The position numbers were made by a program, and so were the translations under genes. Below the pieces are notes generated by a model. The model did no database searches. It was not told where the DNA came from and saw only the letters and a list, made by a program, of their open reading frames with translations. 64,000 nucleotides of DNA, taken from positions 83,756 to 147,755 of the forward strand of contig NZ_JAIFXZ010000007.1 in assembly GCF_021033825.1 (NCBI RefSeq), read 5' to 3'. The number at the start of each line of letters is the position of its first letter. Position 1 is the first letter of the stretch. This DNA is from Dietzia aurantiaca. GTDB lineage: Bacteria; Actinomycetota; Actinomycetes; Mycobacteriales; Mycobacteriaceae. Below, in pieces: positions 33,325 to 42,078 of this stretch.

Positions 33325-35169
33325 ATGCTCACTCCCCCGTCCCGGGCCGCGCGAGCCGGGCGGATCGCACGGCTCCGCGCCTCTCTGCCCACCACACCCC
33401 GTGGCCGGGATTCGGGTCGCGTCGCCGTCCGCCGCCGGATGTGGTCGCTGACCGCCGGGGGCCTCGTCCTCACCACCGTCGCCGCGTGCGGAGCGCCGCT
33501 CCCCAAGCCCGAACCGGGACAGAGTCCGGCCGCCTACTCCGGGCTCGAGGTGGGCGAGGATCGCATCGAGTACGCGATCGGCAAGGTCACCGACATCGTC
33601 GAGGACGAGCTAGAGAAGTCGGGGGTTCCCGGCGCCTCGGTGGCTGTGGTCCACGGCGGCGAGGTGGTGCTGGCCGAGGGGTTCGGGGTGCGGAGCACCG
33701 AGACCGGCGAGGCCGTGGACGCGCAGACCGTGTTCCCTATGGCGTCGATCTCCACGCCGGTCAGCGCGACCGTCGTGGCGGCCGAGAGCGCCCGCGGCGA
33801 GGTCAGCTGGGACACGCCGGTCCGCGAGTACCTGCCGTGGTTCGAACTCTCGGACCCGCGGGCGTCGGAGCAGGTCACCGTGGGCGATATGTTCGCGCAC
33901 CGCTCCGGGCTGCCGGAACATGCGGGCGGCGATCTGGAGGATCTGGGGTACGACAGGCCGGCGATCCTGCACGGGCTACGGCACCTGCCGCTCGAGCAGT
34001 TCCGCACCTCGTACGCGTACGCCGGTTTCGGTCTCACGGCGGGCGCGCAGGCGGTCGCGACGGCCGCGGAGACCCCGTGGGACGAGCTCAGTCGCGAGCT
34101 CATCTTCGAGCCGCTCGGGATGAGCGAGTCCTCGTACTCGTACGAAGAGCTCGGCGATCGCGGCAATCGCGCCGTGGGGCACGTGCGGGCCACCGACTCC
34201 GACACAGGCTCGGGCGAGGCCGGGGATGACTCCGGGTCCGGATCTGAACCAGATTCCGGGCCGGGGTCCCAGGCCGGGTGGGTCCCCGCCGATCCCGCGC
34301 GCGACCCGGACGCGCAGGCGCCCGCGGGCGGGCTGAGCTCGACCGCTGCAGACATGGCCAAGTGGATGACGATGGTGCTCGCCGACGGCGCCGGGCCCTC
34401 CGGCCAGCAGGTGGTCCCCCCGGATGCGCTGCGGCAGTCGCTGACCCCGCAGGTCGTGTCCTCGCCGCCGCAGTCGGGCGCCGACCGCACGGGCAGTTAC
34501 GGCTACGGCTTCGACATCGGGACGAGCTCGTCCGGCCGCGTGCAGTGGAGCCACTCGGGCGCCTCCACGCAGGGCGCGGCCACGGCGATGCTCATGATGC
34601 CCGACCTCGACCTGGGGATCGTCACACTCACCAACGCCGCACCGATCGGGGTTCCGGAGACGATCAACGCCCGGTTCGCCGACTACGCCCAGTACGGCGA
34701 TCCCGCGCAACCGTGGGGCGAGCTGTTCGCCACCGCATTCGCCCCGCTCCGGGCCGGGATCGGCGACCTGGTCTCGGCTCGGCGCCCGGAATCACCCGCC
34801 GCCGCCCCGCCCGTGGAAGACCTGCTGGGTGTCTACCGCAACGCCTACTTCGGTGACGTCGAGGTGCGCGAGGCGCGCGGGTCGGGCGACGCGGCCGAAG
34901 ACGGGCGGGAGGACGACGACGACACCGTCGCCGGATCCACGGACACCGGCGCGGCCGCGGGCACCGGCCCCGCCCTGGTGCTGGCGGTGGGCCCCGACCG
35001 GCAGGCCTGGCGGCTCGAGCACTGGGACGGGGCCACGTTCGCGATCAGCCCCGAGGGCGAGACCTGGCCGCCCGGCTCACGCGGCAGCGTCACCTTCGAC
35101 GGCGACACGATGGCCGTCGACCTCCTCGACGGCGCCGGCATGGGCACTTTCACCCGCGTGGAGGACTGA
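33325..35169 (+). CDS. beta-lactamase-fold serine hydrolase lipoprotein with degenerate active site
   Basis: A 614-residue protein. A long basic N-region and TM segment end in a lipobox, LTTVAACGAP (Cys ~55), so it should be a lipoprotein and a substrate of the neighbouring Lnt. Residues ~75-480 follow the class C beta-lactamase/D-Ala-D-Ala peptidase fold. The expected SxxK reads SIST (FPMASISTPVSA), so the catalytic Lys is replaced by Thr; the YxN motif reads YAYAGF; only the third motif, WSHSGAST, is intact. Acidic low-complexity inserts occur at ~285-330 and ~525-550. It may bind muropeptides without hydrolysing them. Confidence 0.8.
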   Translation: MLTPPSRAARAGRIARLRASLPTTPRGRDSGRVAVRRRMWSLTAGGLVLTTVAACGAPLPKPEPGQSPAAYSGLEVGEDRIEYAIGKVTDIVEDELEKSGVPGASVAVVHGGEVVLAEGFGVRSTETGEAVDAQTVFPMASISTPVSATVVAAESARGEVSWDTPVREYLPWFELSDPRASEQVTVGDMFAHRSGLPEHAGGDLEDLGYDRPAILHGLRHLPLEQFRTSYAYAGFGLTAGAQAVATAAETPWDELSRELIFEPLGMSESSYSYEELGDRGNRAVGHVRATDSDTGSGEAGDDSGSGSEPDSGPGSQAGWVPADPARDPDAQAPAGGLSSTAADMAKWMTMVLADGAGPSGQQVVPPDALRQSLTPQVVSSPPQSGADRTGSYGYGFDIGTSSSGRVQWSHSGASTQGAATAMLMMPDLDLGIVTLTNAAPIGVPETINARFADYAQYGDPAQPWGELFATAFAPLRAGIGDLVSARRPESPAAAPPVEDLLGVYRNAYFGDVEVREARGSGDAAEDGREDDDDTVAGSTDTGAAAGTGPALVLAVGPDRQAWRLEHWDGATFAISPEGETWPPGSRGSVTFDGDTMAVDLLDGAGMGTFTRVED

Positions 35170-35202
35170 GACACTCCGAATGGCGGGCGGGCCCTGTGGC
35201 GC

Positions 35203-36417
35203 TCAGCTCGCGGCGGCGGTCAGCTTCCGAGCCCGGAGTCTGCCGCGCTTGGAGTCGGCGTCCGGAGTGGTGAGGAAGGTGGACAGCCACGCCATGCGCG
35301 GGTCGGCATCCACCAGGAACGCCTTGAACGCCAGGGTGAGCGGGACCGCCAGGATCGCGCCGAGGGGGCCGGCGACGGCCGCCCAGAACACCAGCGACAG
35401 GAACGTGACCGTCGGGGTCAGGCCCACTGCGTCACCGGTGAACTTGGGCTGGATGAAGCTCTGCATCACCAGGTTGATCACGCTGTAGATGGCCACCACC
35501 CAGATGGCGTCCCCGACGCCGCCGGTGAGCAGGGCGAACAGAGCGGGCGGAACGAGGCCCAGCACGAAGCCGATGTTGGGGATGTAGTTGGTGACGAACG
35601 CCAGCACGCCCCACACCAGGGCCAGCGGGACGCCGAGGATCCAGAGCGCGACCACGTCCATGAAGGCGACGATGAGACCGAACGCGGTGGCCACGATCCA
35701 GTACGACTTGAGGCCGTCGCCGAACGAGTCGAGTGCGTCGGCCAGGCGGGGCCGGAGGCGGGCGATGGTGGCCCGGCGCCGCGAGACCCCGGGGATGTCA
35801 AAGACGAGGAAGGTCAGCGCGATCACCAGGATGGTGAGCTGGCCCCCGGCCGAGGACACCTGGCCCGCGACGTTCTGCAGGGCGCCGATCACGGTGGTCG
35901 GCGACACCCCGCTCAAGGCCTCGGAGACCTGATCCTGGCTCAGCCCGAACCGGCCGAGGAACTCGATGGACTCCCGGTACATCTCGTAGAACTTGTCCTG
36001 GTACTGCGGGATCTCCTCCGCGGCGATCCAGAGCGCCCACACGAGCATGCCCACGAGCGCGATGAGCAGGAGATACAGGACCAGCAGGACGATGATCATC
36101 CCGCCCCAGCGCGGCACGCCGACCCGTTCGAGCAGAGACTGCAGTGGCTGCGCGGCGATCACGAGGTTGAGTGCGAGGAACGCCGGCATCACCATGTGCG
36201 AATGCTCGGAGATGCCCCACAGCACGATGAACGCCGCGGCCAGTGACACGACGGTGACGGCCGCGATTCCCCAGCCCTTGGGCTCCTCTTCCGGAGCAGC
36301 GATCTCGCTCACGGCCTCGTCGGAATGCGTCTCCTCACTCGTCGCCGCAGCAACGGATCCACTTTCCTCTGAGTCGGCCGACAACGCGTCTGCGTCGCGA
36401 CCAGCGGTTTCTGACAT
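35203..36417 (-). CDS. AI-2E family transporter/permease
   Basis: A 404-residue protein of the AI-2E exporter-like (YdiK/TqsA, UPF0118) family. An acidic N-terminal tail (~1-45) precedes about eight helices. Conserved late segments are FVTNYIPNIGFVLGLVPPALFAL and QSFIQPKFTGDAVGLTP. Members include exporters and Na+/H+ antiporters; the substrate here is unknown. The ATG at 36417 follows GAGGAGGA at ideal distance; a longer frame to 36480 is not supported. It converges with the serine hydrolase lipoprotein gene. Confidence 0.85.
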   Translation of the reverse strand: MSETAGRDADALSADSEESGSVAAATSEETHSDEAVSEIAAPEEEPKGWGIAAVTVVSLAAAFIVLWGISEHSHMVMPAFLALNLVIAAQPLQSLLERVGVPRWGGMIIVLLVLYLLLIALVGMLVWALWIAAEEIPQYQDKFYEMYRESIEFLGRFGLSQDQVSEALSGVSPTTVIGALQNVAGQVSSAGGQLTILVIALTFLVFDIPGVSRRRATIARLRPRLADALDSFGDGLKSYWIVATAFGLIVAFMDVVALWILGVPLALVWGVLAFVTNYIPNIGFVLGLVPPALFALLTGGVGDAIWVVAIYSVINLVMQSFIQPKFTGDAVGLTPTVTFLSLVFWAAVAGPLGAILAVPLTLAFKAFLVDADPRMAWLSTFLTTPDADSKRGRLRARKLTAAAS

Positions 36418-36507
36418 ACGTCCTCCTCGGCCCTGCCACCACGATCGCCCTACGCGCAACGACATTACGCGGTGGCGCACCGCGATCGCCTACGGCGCGG
36501 AACCCCG

Positions 36508-36535
36508 CCCCGCGGCCGGATGTCCGGCCGCGGGG
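36508..36535. terminator. 13-bp GC hairpin after the enoyl-CoA hydratase-like gene
   Basis: CCCCGCGGCCGGA and its perfect inverted copy surround a TG dinucleotide. It lies between the stop of the 36571-37614 gene and the start region of the AI-2E gene, both on the minus strand. Confidence 0.65.
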
Positions 36536-36570
36536 AAAGTCGCGAGACGCCGCGGACCGCGAGGTCCGGG

Positions 36571-37614
36571 TCAGGCTCCGGCGAGCGCGGAGCGGATCGC
36601 GTCCACGTCGACCGAGTCGAGATCGACCGGGTCCCACGACGGGTTGCGATCCTTGTCGATCACCACGGCACGCACGCCCTCGATGAAATCCGGGCGAGCG
36701 GTGATCCAGGCGCCGAGCGCGAGCTCGTTGTCCAGGCACTCACGCAGGCCCGCGGCCCCAGCGCCGGCACGCAGCAGCTCGATGGTCGCGATGACCGAGG
36801 TCGGGCAGTGCGAGCGGAACATCTCCAGTGTCGCGGTGGCCCACTCGTCCTGCTCGCCACCCTGCAGCGCGGCCACCATCTCCTGCGCAGTGCTGCGAGA
36901 GAAGACGTCGACGATGCGGTCGATATGGGTCTCCACGGCAGACTCTCCGGCCTCCGACCGATCACGGGCGAAACGCTCGAGCGCCGCGTCGAGACCGTCG
37001 GTGCCGATCGCGGCGATGAACGCCTCCTGGTCGTCGTTGTCGATCAGGTGGGTGCCGAGACCGGTGTAGAGGGCGTCGGCTGAGTTCAGACGCACGCCCG
37101 TAGTGCCGAGGTAGATCGCCACCGCGAGCCCGCGTTCCCCGCCACCGCACAGGCGCGGCAGGAAGTGGCTCGCGCCGACGTCCGGGATGAAGCCGATCGC
37201 GGTCTCCGGCATGGCCATCATGACCTTCTTGGTCACGACCCGGTGCGAGCCGTTGATGGAGATGCCGAGCCCGCCACCCATCGCGACGCCGTGGATCACG
37301 GCCACGGTCGGAGCCGGGTTCGTGTGGTACGCGAGGTTCATCGCGTACTCCTCGGAGAAGAACGTCCGGTTCGCCTCGTGGTCGCCGGCCGCCGCCGCGT
37401 CGCGCAGCGCGCGGATGTCGCCGCCGGCACAGAACGCCTTCTCCGAGGTGCTGGAGACCACCACGGCCTCGACGGCCGTATCCCCCGAGACCTCGTCCAA
37501 CGCCGAGTGCAGGGCCTGGCACATGGGCAGGTCCAACGAGTTCAGGGCCTTGGGGCGGTCCAGGACGATGTGCTGCATCCGGCCTTCGCGCCGGGTGATG
37601 ACGAATTCGCTCAT
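36571..37614 (-). CDS. enoyl-CoA hydratase/3-hydroxyisobutyryl-CoA hydrolase family protein
   Basis: A 347-residue crotonase-fold enzyme. The oxyanion-hole segments are CAGGDIRALRDA and VAMGGGLGISI. The catalytic region is MPETAIGFIPDVGASHFLPRL, the form typical of 3-hydroxyisobutyryl-CoA hydrolase (valine degradation) rather than short-chain hydratases. The length (about 350) also fits that subgroup. A weak CAGACT -10-like hexamer lies 6 nt before the ATG. No other valine-degradation gene is nearby. Confidence 0.85.
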   Translation of the reverse strand: MSEFVITRREGRMQHIVLDRPKALNSLDLPMCQALHSALDEVSGDTAVEAVVVSSTSEKAFCAGGDIRALRDAAAAGDHEANRTFFSEEYAMNLAYHTNPAPTVAVIHGVAMGGGLGISINGSHRVVTKKVMMAMPETAIGFIPDVGASHFLPRLCGGGERGLAVAIYLGTTGVRLNSADALYTGLGTHLIDNDDQEAFIAAIGTDGLDAALERFARDRSEAGESAVETHIDRIVDVFSRSTAQEMVAALQGGEQDEWATATLEMFRSHCPTSVIATIELLRAGAGAAGLRECLDNELALGAWITARPDFIEGVRAVVIDKDRNPSWDPVDLDSVDVDAIRSALAGA

Positions 37615-37683
37615 GGCCCCAGTCTGACAGGCCCGCCCCGGCCCGGCGCAGAGATACTAGGAATTCCTACCTCATCGCCCCCG

Positions 37684-37708
37684 CCCGGGCGTCCGGGAGC
37701 AGCCCGGG
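37684..37708. terminator. possible terminator hairpin after ppk2
   Basis: CCCGGGC-N11-GCCCGGG immediately beyond the ppk2 stop (minus strand). A 7-bp perfect stem without T-tract; modest support. Confidence 0.4.
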
Positions 37709-37709
37709 G

Positions 37710-38633
37710 TCAGTCGTCGAGCAGCTGCGAGGCCACATCCGGCACGTAGCGGAACTCCTCCCGCGGCGGCCGCACGTAGTCGGTCTCCTCGGGCCGCTCC
37801 GGGATCTCCAACTTCGGCGGCTCGAGCTTCTCCCACGGAATGGTCGAGAGCAGGTGCGAGATCACGTTGATCCGCGACCGCTTCTTGTCCTCCGACTCGA
37901 CCGTGTACCACGGCGCCTCGGGGATATCGGTGTGGACGAACATCGCGTCCTTGGCCCGGCTGTAATCCTCCCACCGGTTGATGGACTCCAGATCCATGGG
38001 AGAGAGTTTCCACCGCCGCATCGGGTCCTTGTTCCGGTCCCGGAAGCGACGCTCCTGCTCCTCGTCCGAGACGGAGAACCAGTACTTGCGCAGCATGATC
38101 CCGTCCTCCACGAGCAACCGCTCGAAGATCGGCGCCTGGTGCAGGAAACGGCGGTACTCGTCGGTGGTGCAGAACCCCATCACGCGCTCCACGCCGGCCC
38201 GGTTGTACCAGGAGCGGTCGAAGATCACGATCTCGCCGGCGGCCGGCAGGTGCTCGATGTAGCGCTGGAAATACCACTGCGTCCGCTGCACCTCCGTCGG
38301 TACGGGCAGCGCGACCACGCGGGCGTGGCGGGGGTTGAGGTACTGCGTGAGCCGCTTGATCGCCGATCCCTTGCCTGCGGCGTCGCGCCCCTCGAACACC
38401 ACCACCAGACGGTTTCCGGTCTCCCGGAGCCAGGCCTGCATCTCCACGAGCTCGGCCTGGAGCCGCTTGAGCTCCGTCTCGTACTCCTTCTTGGGGAGCT
38501 TCTCGAGCCCACTGGGCAGCAGCTCCCTGGAGTCGCCCTTCGCGCCGCCGCCCGTCACGGCACTCTTCGTGCCGCTGCCGGACGAGGACTTCTTCCCGCC
38601 GGACTTCTTGTCGCCGCTCTTCCCGCTGCTCAT
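37710..38633 (-). CDS. ppk2: polyphosphate kinase 2
   Basis: A 307-residue PPK2-family kinase that transfers phosphate between polyphosphate and nucleoside di- or monophosphates. A Lys/Ser/Gly-rich N-terminal tail (~1-35) precedes the core. The Walker A is VFEGRDAAGKGSAIKRL, and the Walker B/lid is IFDRSWYNRAGVERVMGF, followed by LRKYWFSVSDEEQERRF. The single-domain length matches the class I type that usually makes NTP from NDP. A TAGGAT -10 box lies 6 nt before the ATG, so the transcript should be leaderless. Confidence 0.94.
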   Translation of the reverse strand: MSSGKSGDKKSGGKKSSSGSGTKSAVTGGGAKGDSRELLPSGLEKLPKKEYETELKRLQAELVEMQAWLRETGNRLVVVFEGRDAAGKGSAIKRLTQYLNPRHARVVALPVPTEVQRTQWYFQRYIEHLPAAGEIVIFDRSWYNRAGVERVMGFCTTDEYRRFLHQAPIFERLLVEDGIMLRKYWFSVSDEEQERRFRDRNKDPMRRWKLSPMDLESINRWEDYSRAKDAMFVHTDIPEAPWYTVESEDKKRSRINVISHLLSTIPWEKLEPPKLEIPERPEETDYVRPPREEFRYVPDVASQLLDD

Positions 38634-38639
38634 GGGCCG

Positions 38640-38645
38640 ATCCTA
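38640..38645 (-). promoter_or_regulatory. leaderless -10 element (TAGGAT) of ppk2
   Basis: Minus-strand TAGGAT, then 6 nt (CGGCCC), then ATG at 38633. Confidence 0.5.
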
Positions 38646-38682
38646 CGGGGGCGCAGCGCCTCGTCGACCCCACACGAAGAAC

Positions 38683-38712
38683 TTGACAGTATCCGCGACG
38701 ACTGTCTAACTT
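38683..38712 (+). promoter_or_regulatory. promoter with internal dyad upstream of the GMC oxidase gene
   Basis: TTGACA (38683-38688) and TAACTT (38707-38712) are spaced by 18 nt, the best sigma70-like promoter in the window. The spacer edges form the inverted repeat GACAGT-N10-ACTGTC (38685-38706), which a repressor could occupy. The TetR gene at 40457 is the nearest candidate regulator. Confidence 0.55.
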
Positions 38713-38757
38713 TGCGCGCGGTGACGGCTGTCACCCACCGCCCGAGACGAGGATTCG

Positions 38758-40398
38758 ATGCACCACCTCTCCCGCCGGGGCTTCCTCGGCGCCATCACCG
38801 CCGCCGGCCTCACCGCACTCACCGCACATCCCGCCGGAGCACAGCCCACCGGGCCCGCCGGCGCCACACCGGCCCCCGGATCCGCCGGCCCGGAGGCCGC
38901 CCGCCCGGCCACCCGGATCCCCCACGCGATCGAAGACCATCGCGTCCTGGTCGTGGGCAGCGGCTTCGGAGGCGGGATCTCCGCACTACGACTCGCGGAG
39001 GCGGGAGTGCCCGTCGTCGTCGTCGAACGGGGCCGCCGCTGGCCCACCGGACCGGACGCCACCACCTTCCCCGACGCCACGGCCCCCGACGAGCGCGCCC
39101 TGTGGTTCCGCTCCTCCCCCGAGGTCTTCGGCCGCCCAGTCGACCTCCCGCGCTACACCGGCCTCCTCGACGCCTCCGTCGGCGAGAACATGACCTCCGT
39201 CTGCGCCACCGGCGTCGGCGGCGGCTCCCTCATCTACCAGGGCATGGCGCTCCAACCCACCGAAGAGCTCTTCCACACCTGGTTCCCCTCCGGCCTCGAC
39301 TGGCACGAGCTCGACCGCGAGTACTACCCGCGCGTCGCCCGCATGCTGCGGCTGGCCGAGGCCCCCGACGAGCTGATCAACTCTCCCACCTACGCCGTCG
39401 CGCGCGCCTTCGCCCGGCGCGTCCGCGAGGCCGGCCTGCCGCTGCGCAAGATCCCCATGCCCATCGACTGGGACTACGCGCTGGCCGAACTGCGCGGCGA
39501 GATGAAACCCGCCTATACCAACGGCGACGGCTCGCTCGGCGTCAACAACGGCGGCAAACACTCCGTCGACGTCACCTACCTCGAGCGGGCCGAGGCCACA
39601 GGGTTCGTCGACGTCCGGCCGCTACACGACGTACGAGCCATGCGGCGGCTGCCCGACGGCCGCTGGGAACTCGACGTGGAGGTGCTCGACACCACAGGCC
39701 GGCTGCTCCGCACCCTCGCCCTCCGCGCGCCGACGCTCATCCTGTCGGCCGGGTCGGTGGGCACGAGCACACTGCTCACGCGCGCCGCCGCAACGGACGA
39801 GGTCACCGACCTGCCTGACGGGATCGGCAGCGGCTGGGGCACCAACGCCGACCGCATCTACCTGTGGTCCGACCCCACCGCCGGTTTCGGCGCCGTCCAG
39901 GGCGGGCCGGTCGTCTACGGCAGTCTCAACTGGGACGATCCGCGCAGCGCGCACACCCTCATCCAGGCGTCCATCCCGTCGGTCGGCGCCGAGATCCACT
40001 CCACGATGATGGTCGGTTACGGCGTCAGCGCCGACCGCGGTCGGATCGTGTACGACGCCGCGCAGGACCGCGGCGTGATCAGGTGGCCGGAAGGGGGCGA
40101 CGACGACATCGTGTTCGGCCACATCGACCGGACTGCACGCCGGATCGTCGGACCGACCGGACATCTCACCGACACCAACACGATGGTGAACTCCACCTGG
40201 CACCCGCTCGGCGGCGCGGCGATGGACAGCGTCTGCGACCTCGAGGGGCGGGTGCTCGGCCAGCGCGGCCTCTACGTCGTCGACGGCGCGCTCATCCCCG
40301 GCACCACCGCGGCCTGCAACCCGTCGTGGACCATCGCCGCGATCGCCGAGCGGGCGCTGGATCGGATCGTGCGTCACGACGTGGGGGCGGTGGTCTGA
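38758..40398 (+). CDS. exported GMC-type cholesterol oxidase-like flavoenzyme
   Basis: A 546-residue protein with a Tat-type signal (HLSRRGFLGAITAAG, cleavage near AGA-Q at ~30). The FAD-binding loop is VLVVGSGFGGGISALRLAEAG. The body aligns with class I cholesterol oxidase: GVGGGSLIYQGMA, NNGGKHSVDVTYL, LSAGSVGTSTLL, GIGSGWGTNAD and the active-site His in STWHPLGGAAM. The C-terminal Asn is in TTAACNPSWTIAA. At the position of the isomerisation Glu of Streptomyces ChoA, the alignment back from RGxxVYDAA gives Gln (LIQASIP). It may oxidise a 3-beta-hydroxysterol without efficient isomerisation, or use another alcohol. Confidence 0.85.
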   Translation: MHHLSRRGFLGAITAAGLTALTAHPAGAQPTGPAGATPAPGSAGPEAARPATRIPHAIEDHRVLVVGSGFGGGISALRLAEAGVPVVVVERGRRWPTGPDATTFPDATAPDERALWFRSSPEVFGRPVDLPRYTGLLDASVGENMTSVCATGVGGGSLIYQGMALQPTEELFHTWFPSGLDWHELDREYYPRVARMLRLAEAPDELINSPTYAVARAFARRVREAGLPLRKIPMPIDWDYALAELRGEMKPAYTNGDGSLGVNNGGKHSVDVTYLERAEATGFVDVRPLHDVRAMRRLPDGRWELDVEVLDTTGRLLRTLALRAPTLILSAGSVGTSTLLTRAAATDEVTDLPDGIGSGWGTNADRIYLWSDPTAGFGAVQGGPVVYGSLNWDDPRSAHTLIQASIPSVGAEIHSTMMVGYGVSADRGRIVYDAAQDRGVIRWPEGGDDDIVFGHIDRTARRIVGPTGHLTDTNTMVNSTWHPLGGAAMDSVCDLEGRVLGQRGLYVVDGALIPGTTAACNPSWTIAAIAERALDRIVRHDVGAVV

Positions 40399-40444
40399 GG
40401 TCGGCCCGGGGCGGGGGAACGCGAACGCTCGCCCCCTGCTGGGG

Positions 40445-40450
40445 GATACT
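40445..40450 (+). promoter_or_regulatory. leaderless -10-like element (GATACT) of the TetR gene
   Basis: GATACT, then 6 nt (GTCTTC), then the GTG at 40457. Confidence 0.4.
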
Positions 40451-40456
40451 GTCTTC

Positions 40457-41011
40457 GTGCGCTCCCGCGAACCCATACTCGACGCCACCCGCGAGGTGAT
40501 AGGTGATGCCGGTTTCGACGGCGTCACAATCGCGGCCGTGGCCAAACGTGCGGGCGTGAGCCGCCAGACCGTCTACTCGATCTTCGGCACGCGCGAGGAG
40601 CTGGTCTCGCAGGCCATCTCCGAGCGGCTCACCTCGCTCTTCGGCGCGGTCTCCGACCTGCAGAGTTCCACCACCACCCCGCTGGACCTGCTGGTGGAGA
40701 TCCTGGTGGTGACCCGCGGACATATCCTCGGCGACCCCCTGTTGCGGACCCTCACCCTGGCCGGCGGCTCCAACCCGATCTTCGACCCGGGCGCCGCCGA
40801 ACGTGCGCGGCGGTACGCCAGGTCGCTGCTCGTGCCCGCCACCGAGCAGTTCCCGCAGCTGGTTCCGCACCTGGACCTCTTCTCCGACGTGGGCGTCCAC
40901 GTGGGCTGGTCGGTGCTGTGCCTGGACTCACCAGAGGCCCGCTCCGACGCCGACCTGCGCACCTTCCTCCGCACGTGGCTGGGGCCGCTCGTGGCGAGCC
41001 TGCTCGAATGA
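40457..41011 (+). CDS. TetR/AcrR-family transcriptional regulator
   Basis: A 184-residue TetR regulator. The N-terminal helix-turn-helix reads ILDATREVIGDAGFDGVTIAAVAKRAGVSRQTVYSIFGTREEL. The ligand-binding part follows with no recognisable subfamily signature. It starts at a GTG 6 nt after a -10-like hexamer. It lies 58 bp downstream of the cholesterol oxidase-like gene on the same strand, whose promoter carries a dyad, and is ATGA-coupled to a HAD hydrolase gene. Confidence 0.85.
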   Translation: MRSREPILDATREVIGDAGFDGVTIAAVAKRAGVSRQTVYSIFGTREELVSQAISERLTSLFGAVSDLQSSTTTPLDLLVEILVVTRGHILGDPLLRTLTLAGGSNPIFDPGAAERARRYARSLLVPATEQFPQLVPHLDLFSDVGVHVGWSVLCLDSPEARSDADLRTFLRTWLGPLVASLLE

Positions 41012-41913
41012 CGCGCGCGGACCTCGCCGCGCTCCGCCGCGCTGCTGCCGCGCCGGCCTCGCCTTCGGCCGCCTCGGACCCGACTCCGGCCGCGCCGGGC
41101 CCGCCTACGGCCGCTCCGGCACCCACCGCCGCGCCCGTGTCCCCACCGGCGCTCGTGCCCGTGCTCGTGCTCTGGGACCTCGACCTCACCCTTCTCGACC
41201 CGGCCGGCTTCGGCGCCCGCATGATCACCCCGGTCCTCGCCGACCTGCTCGGCCGCGAGCCGGTGATGGGCGTGTCGTTCGCCGGCCGGACCGACCGCGC
41301 GATCCTCACCGATCTGCTGGTGCGCAACGGGATGAGAATCGACGACGACAACGCCACCGACACCACGCTCACCGGTGGTGGCGAGCTGACCAGCGCCGAC
41401 CGTCTCGTACCCGCTGTCATGGATGCCGTGGCCGAGCGGTGCGAGACGTTCGCCGACGACCTCCTCGACGGCGGGGGCGGTTCCCTGCCGGGCGCCCATG
41501 ACGCTGTTCGCGCGCTGGCCGCGGACCCTCTCGTTCACCAGGGCATCGTGACCGGCAACATGCGTAGGACCGCGCTGCTCAAGCTGCGCGTCTGCGGGTT
41601 CGACGGCCTGCCCGATCCCTCGCTCGGGGCGTTCGGCGATCACCGCAGCGACCGGGCACACCTGATCCTCGACGCGGTCGCCGCCGCCCGCGCGCGAGGT
41701 ATCGACGTCTCGCCTGCGCAGGCAGTGGTGGTGGGCGATCACGTGCACGACGTGCGCGGCGCACTCGATGCGGGTGCCCGCTGCATCGGCGTGGCGACCG
41801 GGCGGGTCTCCGCCGACCACCTCCACTCGGCCGGCGCCCACGTGGTTCTGCCCGACCTCACCGATCCGGATGCCCTCGTGGCCGCGATCCACGCGGCGGC
41901 GCCCCGGCACTGA
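41008..41913 (+). CDS. HAD-superfamily hydrolase (phosphatase)
   Basis: A 301-residue HAD protein. After an Ala/Pro/Ser-rich disordered leader (~10-48), motif I is VLVLWDLDLTLLDP with both Asp residues. Motif II is GIVTGNMRRTALLKL, and motif IV is AVVVGDHVHDVRGALDAGARCIGVATG. The cap is small, like phosphoglycolate phosphatases. Substrate unknown. The ATG overlaps the TetR stop. The leader may mean the functional start is later, but no better ribosome-binding site was seen. Confidence 0.83.
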   Translation: MTRADLAALRRAAAAPASPSAASDPTPAAPGPPTAAPAPTAAPVSPPALVPVLVLWDLDLTLLDPAGFGARMITPVLADLLGREPVMGVSFAGRTDRAILTDLLVRNGMRIDDDNATDTTLTGGGELTSADRLVPAVMDAVAERCETFADDLLDGGGGSLPGAHDAVRALAADPLVHQGIVTGNMRRTALLKLRVCGFDGLPDPSLGAFGDHRSDRAHLILDAVAAARARGIDVSPAQAVVVGDHVHDVRGALDAGARCIGVATGRVSADHLHSAGAHVVLPDLTDPDALVAAIHAAAPRH

Positions 41914-41955
41914 CCGTCCCCCACACCACCCCCCCCTCCCCGCCCCTCCCGCACC

Positions 41956-42031
41956 TTTGTCGACACCACGGCGACGCTTGATGCCACTACTGCGAAAACG
42001 CGGCGGGTACTTCGCAGTGATGCCAACACAA
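41956..42031 (+). repeat. left inverted repeat cluster of the nuclease-like cassette
   Basis: Three copies of a 19-21 bp unit, consensus TTTGTTGGCACCACTGCGAAA: forward at 41956-41974 and 41978-41998, reverse at 42011-42031. The whole 76-nt block is an imperfect inverted copy of 43196-43270. Confidence 0.7.
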
Positions 42032-42078
42032 CGCCCTGAAGGCCCTGGCCGCGACCTTCAACTGCTCGACTTCCTTCC

